Shown here in pieces: positions 51,383 through 53,779 of a DNA stretch of 53,779 nucleotides. The translations under genes were made by a program, and so were the position numbers. Positions within the stretch are counted from its first letter, which is position 1; the number at the start of each line of letters is the position of its first letter. The DNA lies in contig NZ_FNYY01000026.1 in NCBI RefSeq assembly GCF_900109145.1, positions 1 through 53,779 of the forward strand, written 5' to 3'. A model generated the notes under the pieces. That model was given only the letters and a program-made list of their open reading frames with translations, searched no databases and was not told the DNA's origin. Origin of the DNA: Marinovum algicola. GTDB taxonomy: Bacteria > Pseudomonadota > Alphaproteobacteria > Rhodobacterales > Rhodobacteraceae.

Positions 51383-51835
51383 TCACACAACCGAAAAGTG
51401 AAGTGTCAACTTGCTGCGACCGTCATTGCGTTGATAGTGCAGATCCGAGGTCATCTGGCGGATCAGATGCCAGCCGAATCCTCCCTCGGGCAGCTCCGCC
51501 GTCGGGCCCTCCAGGCTGGCGGCGCGGCCTTCCGGCAGGGCCTCGTCCGGGAAGGGCCGGCCGTGATCGGTGATGGTACAGGTCAGGGTTTCCGCGGTCA
51601 GTTCCATTTCGAGACCCAGCGGCCCGCCCTCGCGAAACCCATAGCCATGTTCGACCACGTTGTTGAGCGCTTCGGCCAGCACCAGTTCGACCGCGCTGCG
51701 CGCCTCGGCCGGGTGGCCCCAGTCCGCCAGTGCCACCATCGCCTCGCCCAGAAGGTTGCGCACGGCCAATCCGCCGGTGCGGGTGTTCAGTGAGATGCGG
51801 TGCGCTGTAATGCGGGGCTTGGCAACCGGTTCCAA
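51383..51835 (-). CDS. RsbW-like anti-sigma factor / serine kinase (HATPase)
   Basis: 150 residues from a TTG at 51835, chosen because AGGAG lies 9 bases ahead and no ATG fits. It is a GHKL ATPase of the anti-sigma type: VELVLAEALNNVVEHGYG (N box), CTITDHGRPFPDEAL (G1), GGFGWHLIRQMTSDLHY (G2). With the STAS protein encoded immediately upstream it forms a partner-switching pair that ties sigma-factor or effector activity to phosphorylation. No sigma factor or phosphatase gene is nearby. Confidence 0.87.
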   Translation of the reverse strand: MEPVAKPRITAHRISLNTRTGGLAVRNLLGEAMVALADWGHPAEARSAVELVLAEALNNVVEHGYGFREGGPLGLEMELTAETLTCTITDHGRPFPDEALPEGRAASLEGPTAELPEGGFGWHLIRQMTSDLHYQRNDGRSKLTLHFSVV

Positions 51836-51857
51836 GGGACGGTGCTCCTTTCGCCCG

Positions 51858-52196
51858 TCAGTCGGCGTGAGCCATCAGCGCCGCATCCAGTGTCGGAAAG
51901 AGCGCAAAGACAGTGTCCATCCGGGTCAGCCGGAAGACGCTTTCCACCGCCGGGGTGAGCCCTGCGAGATCGAGCCTGCGCCCGGGGCCGAGCTGTTTCA
52001 TCGCGGCGACGATGGCGCCAAGCCCGCTGGAATCGATGAAACCGACTTGCGCGAGGTCGAGGATCACCCGTCTGGACGGGCCGTCGGTTTCCGCTCGCAT
52101 CGCATCCTTGAACTGGATCGCCACCGCGGCGTCGATGCGCCCGGCGTTGACCGTGACGATCTGCAATGCGCCTTCGGTTCTGCTGGTCATGTCCAT
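51858..52196 (-). CDS. STAS-domain anti-anti-sigma factor
   Basis: 112 residues from the ATG at 52196 (AAGG ahead); a second ATG two codons later is possible. The STAS fold is clear, with the phosphorylatable serine in VGFIDSSGLGAIVAAMKQL. It should be phosphorylated by the kinase encoded 22 bases downstream and bind it in the unphosphorylated state. Confidence 0.9.
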   Translation of the reverse strand: MDMTSRTEGALQIVTVNAGRIDAAVAIQFKDAMRAETDGPSRRVILDLAQVGFIDSSGLGAIVAAMKQLGPGRRLDLAGLTPAVESVFRLTRMDTVFALFPTLDAALMAHAD

Positions 52197-52289
52197 GGCT
52201 CGGTCACCTTGCGTTACGATTTCGCCCCCACGCTAGACGGCAATCCTTACTAAATTGTATGCAGGGGTAAGGATTTGGGGAGGTAGGCC

Positions 52290-53462
52290 ATGAGCGAAGT
52301 GATGATCCTGGGCGCGGCACGCACGCCGATGGGCGGATTCCAGGGCGAATTCGAGGGCGTCGAAGCCAGCACGCTGGGCGGCGTGGCAATCGCCGCGGCG
52401 CATCGCGAAGCCGGCAAACCGGCGCTGGACGAGGTGCTGATGGGCTGTGTCCTGCCGGCCGGTCAGGGCCAGGCGCCGGCACGGCAGGCCGGGTTTGCCG
52501 CCGGCCTCGGCGAAACCGTGCCCGCCACGACGATCAACAAGATGTGCGGCTCGGGCATGAAGGCGGCGATGATGGCCTTTGACCGGATCGCCCTGGGCCA
52601 GGCCGGCGCCATCCTGGCCGGCGGCATGGAGAGCATGACCGAGGCGCCCTACCTGTTGCCCAAGATGCGCGGCGGCGCCCGGATCGGCCACGGCCAGGTG
52701 GTCGATCACATGTTCCTCGACGGGCTCGAGGACGCCTATGACAAGGGCCGGCTGATGGGCACCTTCGCCGAGGATTGCGCGGCGCATTACCAGTTCACCC
52801 GCGAGGCGCAGGATCAATATGCCATCGGCTCGCTGGACAATGCGCTTGCCGCCGAACGCAATGGCGCCTTTGCCGACGAGATCGCGCCGGTCAAGCTGCA
52901 CCGGCGGCATGGCGAAGAGATCATCACCTGCGACGAACAGCCCGGCAAGGCCCGCCCCGAGAAGATCCCGATGTTGAAACCCGCCTTCCGCAAGGATGGC
53001 ACGGTGACCGCCGCCAATGCCTCGTCGATCTCCGATGGCGCGGCGGCGCTGGTGCTGGGCACGCCGGAGGTGGCCGAGGCCCAGGGCGTGGCGCCGCGCG
53101 CCCGCATCCTCGGCCATGCCAGCCACGCCCAGGCGCCGGGCTGGTTCACCACCGCGCCGGTGCCGGCGGCCAGAAAGCTGCTCGACCGGATCGGCTGGAA
53201 GGTCTCGGATGTCGATCTGTGGGAGGTCAACGAGGCCTTTGCCGTGGTCCCGATGGCCTTCATGCAGGAGTTGGGCCTGCCGCGCGACGTGGTCAACGTC
53301 AACGGCGGCGCCTGCGCGCTGGGCCACCCGATCGGCGCCTCCGGCGCACGGATCATGGTGACGCTGCTCAATGCGCTGGAAAAACGCGGGTTGAAGCGCG
53401 GCGTCGCGGCAATCTGCATCGGCGGCGGCGAAGGCACCGCGATCGCGGTGGAGCTGATCTGA
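52290..53462 (+). CDS. Acetyl-CoA acetyltransferase (thiolase)
   Basis: 390 residues, the standard length. All catalytic motifs are intact: INKMCGSGMKAAMMA (nucleophile Cys), VNEAFAVVPMAF, GGACALGHPIGASG (His) and AAICIGGGEGTAIAVEL (second Cys). It condenses or cleaves acyl-CoA and acetyl-CoA, in beta-oxidation or polyhydroxyalkanoate/acetate metabolism. It contrasts with the altered thiolase at 14298. An insertion sequence begins 13 bases after its stop. Confidence 0.93.
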   Translation: MSEVMILGAARTPMGGFQGEFEGVEASTLGGVAIAAAHREAGKPALDEVLMGCVLPAGQGQAPARQAGFAAGLGETVPATTINKMCGSGMKAAMMAFDRIALGQAGAILAGGMESMTEAPYLLPKMRGGARIGHGQVVDHMFLDGLEDAYDKGRLMGTFAEDCAAHYQFTREAQDQYAIGSLDNALAAERNGAFADEIAPVKLHRRHGEEIITCDEQPGKARPEKIPMLKPAFRKDGTVTAANASSISDGAAALVLGTPEVAEAQGVAPRARILGHASHAQAPGWFTTAPVPAARKLLDRIGWKVSDVDLWEVNEAFAVVPMAFMQELGLPRDVVNVNGGACALGHPIGASGARIMVTLLNALEKRGLKRGVAAICIGGGEGTAIAVELI

Positions 53463-53474
53463 GCTCAATTGCTA

Positions 53475-53779
53475 GGGTCAGGACCCATTGATTTCCGCCT
53501 GTCGGCGTGATTCACGGTTCGAAAAACGAGCGGTGAACATGTCCGATCTTTTCTGGCTGACAGATGCACAGATGGCGCGTCTTGAGCCCTTCTTCCCGAA
53601 GTCCCACGGCAAACCCCGCGTCGATGATCGGCGTGTGTTGAGTGGAATTATCTTCATCAATCGCAATGGCTTGCGGTGGCGCGACGCGCCGAGTGCGTAT
53701 GGCCCACACAAGACACTCTACAACCGCTGGAAGCGGTGGAGTGACAGAGGCATCTTTACCCGGATGATGGCCGGACTGG
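53475..53779 (+). mobile_element. IS5-family insertion sequence, left part (cut by window edge)
   Basis: The sequence from GGGTCAGGACCCATTGATTT (53475) is the usual left terminal end of IS427/IS1031-type IS5 elements and is followed by a transposase start 64 bases in. The right end lies outside the window. It abuts the thiolase gene without breaking it. Confidence 0.8.
53539..53779 (+). CDS. IS5-family transposase, N-terminal part
   Basis: 80 residues visible from the ATG at 53539: FWLTDAQMARLEPFFPKSHG, then DDRRVLSGIIFINRNGLRWRDAPSAYGPHKTLYNRW and WSDRGIFTRMM, the DUF4096/IS5 transposase N-terminal domain. The DDE catalytic domain is beyond the window. Confidence 0.93.
   Translation, partial: MSDLFWLTDAQMARLEPFFPKSHGKPRVDDRRVLSGIIFINRNGLRWRDAPSAYGPHKTLYNRWKRWSDRGIFTRMMAGL

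Overview
The window looks like the chromosome of a marine Rhodobacterales (Roseobacter-group) alphaproteobacterium. The reasons are its high G+C, an Mcl1-type malyl-CoA lyase, a DgcN/DgcA D-glutamate pair, frcBC-type sugar transport genes, TIGR02300 and DUF1244 proteins, and G+C-rich intergenic hairpin elements usual in this order. The assignment rests on protein resemblance and gene content read by eye; no database search was run.

Layout. (1) 1-3659: a fructose-type ABC transporter (frcC cut by the window edge, frcB) and a divergent ROK repressor; a perfect 39-bp palindrome lies between them. (2) 3662-8230: a tightly overlapping four-gene operon for a periplasmic redox system: Tat multicopper oxidase, a cytochrome c fused to a phytochelatin-synthase-like peptidase, a Tat small subunit, and a GMC flavoprotein with an iron-sulfur motif. 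A CRP/FNR-like site separates it from a divergent SAM/cyclase/ATPase signalling gene (8378-11674), a methyltransferase and DUF3307. (3) 12980-23134: an AlaC-like aminotransferase, a thiolase/AMP-ligase pair with unusual active sites, and tamA-tamB. (4) 23366-36916: a 13.5-kb integrated element between 20-bp direct repeats, one overlapping the 3' end of tRNA-Ala(GGC). (5) 37077-45579: TIGR02300, a YgjP-like metalloprotease, a GntR regulator, accA, a LysE exporter, a racemase-like gene, mcl1, and a D-glutamate operon (dgcN, dgcA, dat). (6) 45918-53779: a TetR/MDR pair with its operator, DUF1244, a lytic transglycosylase lipoprotein, hspQ, ggt, an anti-sigma kinase/STAS pair, a thiolase, and the left end of an IS5-family insertion sequence.

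The integrated element carries an integrase, an AlpA-type regulator, a DUF3631 primase/helicase-like ATPase followed by two iteron-like arrays, a DUF5681 protein, a large phage ejection-type protein, an Xre switch with a divergent early operon, and AT-rich cargo (a secreted protein, a lipoprotein, a NYN nuclease). It has no capsid, portal, large terminase or tail genes. That composition resembles a phage satellite (PICI-like island), which I infer but cannot prove from sequence alone.

The two most unusual things here are this satellite-like island and the operon that pairs a cytochrome c-phytochelatin-synthase fusion with a multicopper oxidase and a GMC dehydrogenase.
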